Below, piece after piece: positions 5,465 to 6,512 of a DNA stretch of 6,512 nucleotides. The notes under the pieces were generated by a model. The model was given only the letters and a program-made list of their open reading frames with translations, was not told the DNA's origin and ran no database searches. Position numbers and translations under genes: made by a program. This stretch comes from GWA1-54-10 sp035628495 (GTDB taxonomy: Bacteria > Patescibacteriota > Minisyncoccia > Phycocordibacterales > SBAW01), in contig DASPJS010000059.1 of the NCBI GenBank assembly GCA_035628495.1, positions 1 through 6,512 on the forward strand, in the 5' to 3' direction. How positions within the stretch are numbered: the stretch's first letter is position 1; the number at the start of each line of letters is the position of its first letter.

Positions 5465-6512
5465 TAATCGAGACCGTAGGCTTCCTTGGCTTCGATTTTC
5501 TTCCATACGGGCTGCGCTTTTTTATCGAAAATAAAATCGCCGATGACGAGATAATCCATTTCGGTATTCATAAAACAGCGATACGCATCTTCAGGTGTCA
5601 TCACAATTGGCTCTCCGCGCACGTTAAAACTTGTGTTCACAATAAGTCCGTAGCCGGTTTCTTTTTTAAATGCGTTAATGAGATTCCAATAACGCGGATT
5701 TGTTTTCTTCGAGACAGTTTGAAGCCGCGCTGAATAATCGAGGTGCGTAATTGAAGGAACATCAGAGCGCGGAGAGTTGAGACGCGTCGAGAGATCAAGT
5801 GAAGGATCTGCAAGCGGTTTGCGACGGCTCTTTTGTACGGGTGCTGTAAAGAGCATGTATGGCGATAGGCGCGCGGTTTCAAAATATTCCTCAACGTCTT
5901 CCTCAAGTACTGACGGCGCAAACGGACGAAATCCTTCACGATATTTAATCTTGAGATTGAGTTTCTTTTGCATGTCTGCATTGCGCGGATCGGCGATAAT
6001 GCTGCGGTTCCCTAATGCACGCGGCCCCCACTCCATTCTCCCCTGCATCCACCCAACAACTGCTTCGCCTGCAAGTAATTTAGCAACTCGGTCATAAAGC
6101 TCATCCTCACTCACGCGCTCATATGTGGCACCATACGTGCGAGCCATGCGCACTATATCTAGATCTGAATAATCTGGTCCCAAATACGCACCTTGCATTG
6201 CATCGAATTGCTTAGGGTCAACGCGGCGCTCTTCGCCGAAATAAATATGGTGCGCTGCGAGGGCCGCACCGAGTGCTCCGCCAGCATCCCCCGCGGCCGG
6301 CTGCGCCCACACGTCGTCAAAAATCTTCGCATCAATAATTTTCTCGTTTGCGACACAATTAAGCGCCACACCCCCAGCCATCACAAGATTGCGCGAGCCG
6401 GTGAGTCGTTGCGCTGTACGCGCCAAGCGCACCACCGCCTCTTCGGTTATCTCTTGAATAGCGAGTGCGAGATCCATGTACTCTTGTGTGAGCGGTGTTT
6501 CAGGTTCGCGCG
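5464..6512 (-). CDS. Carbamoyltransferase, NodU/CmcH family, C-terminal part
   Basis: The minus-strand frame ends with TAA at 5464-5466 and stays open to the right edge. About 348 residues are visible. The Met at 6475-6477 is internal, since the frame continues upstream as REPETPLTQEY, a sequence typical of this family just before the helix with MDLALAIQE. Family members move a carbamoyl group from carbamoyl phosphate, through an ATP-derived carbamoyl-adenylate, to a hydroxyl on a sugar or antibiotic. Numbering from that Met, MAGGVALN (33-40) and PAAGDAGGALGAA (60-72) close the N-terminal Kae1-like domain. GRMEWGPRALGNRSI (146-160), FRPFAPSV (183-190) and a later VNTSFNVRGEP motif mark the C-terminal domain. 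Relatives are usually near 570-620 residues, so roughly 40% is missing off the edge, including the N-terminal metal-binding histidines. Nothing is broken in the visible part. In this setting O-carbamoylation of a surface sugar is the likeliest role. Confidence 0.94.
   Translation of the reverse strand, partial: REPETPLTQEYMDLALAIQEITEEAVVRLARTAQRLTGSRNLVMAGGVALNCVANEKIIDAKIFDDVWAQPAAGDAGGALGAALAAHHIYFGEERRVDPKQFDAMQGAYLGPDYSDLDIVRMARTYGATYERVSEDELYDRVAKLLAGEAVVGWMQGRMEWGPRALGNRSIIADPRNADMQKKLNLKIKYREGFRPFAPSVLEEDVEEYFETARLSPYMLFTAPVQKSRRKPLADPSLDLSTRLNSPRSDVPSITHLDYSARLQTVSKKTNPRYWNLINAFKKETGYGLIVNTSFNVRGEPIVMTPEDAYRCFMNTEMDYLVIGDFIFDKKAQPVWKKIEAKEAYGLD

Noticed and set aside
1..6512. CRISPR array, tRNA or other structured RNA, insertion sequence ends or defence genes
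   Set aside because: I looked for spaced direct repeats, tRNA-like cloverleafs, terminal inverted repeats and nuclease, helicase or toxin motifs and saw none; the window is almost entirely filled by the seven genes.

Overview
The window looks like a chromosomal piece of a Candidate Phyla Radiation (Patescibacteria, probably Paceibacteria/Parcubacteria-type) bacterium. This is an inference from style, not a marker gene. Genes are tightly packed, with gaps of about 50-100 bases and overlapping ends. Most starts have no visible Shine-Dalgarno sequence. Base composition is middling, and the gene set is dominated by cell-surface glycan enzymes. One gene ends in TGA within an ATGA overlap, which argues for the standard bacterial code rather than the TGA=Gly code of Gracilibacteria/Absconditabacteria.

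Layout, left to right. (1) Positions 1-631, minus strand: the N-terminal 210 residues of a signal-anchored, Ser/Thr-rich surface protein that runs off the left edge. (2) A 47-base divergent spacer (632-678). (3) Positions 679-3241, plus strand: two family-2 glycosyltransferases and an FkbM-type methyltransferase. The second and third genes are coupled through an ATGA overlap. (4) Positions 3234-4448, minus strand: a membrane-anchored SGNH/GDSL hydrolase whose 3' end overlaps the methyltransferase tail by 8 bases. (5) Positions 4497-5432, minus strand: a self-contained unit made of a near-consensus sigma-70 promoter, a good Shine-Dalgarno, a GC-rich 266-codon gene with a degenerate Nudix box, and a strong intrinsic terminator. 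(6) Positions 5464-6512, minus strand: the C-terminal part of a NodU/CmcH-type carbamoyltransferase that runs off the right edge.

Taken together, the flanking genes read as part of a surface-polysaccharide or glycoconjugate locus. Glycosyltransferases would add sugars, and three tailoring chemistries could decorate them: methylation (FkbM), acyl transfer or deacylation (SGNH), and carbamoylation (NodU/CmcH). The Nudix-like unit sits among them but differs in composition, translation signals and transcriptional autonomy. It is the part of the window most worth a second look. No RNA genes, CRISPR arrays, transposases or attachment sites were seen, and no stretch longer than 300 bases lacks a gene.
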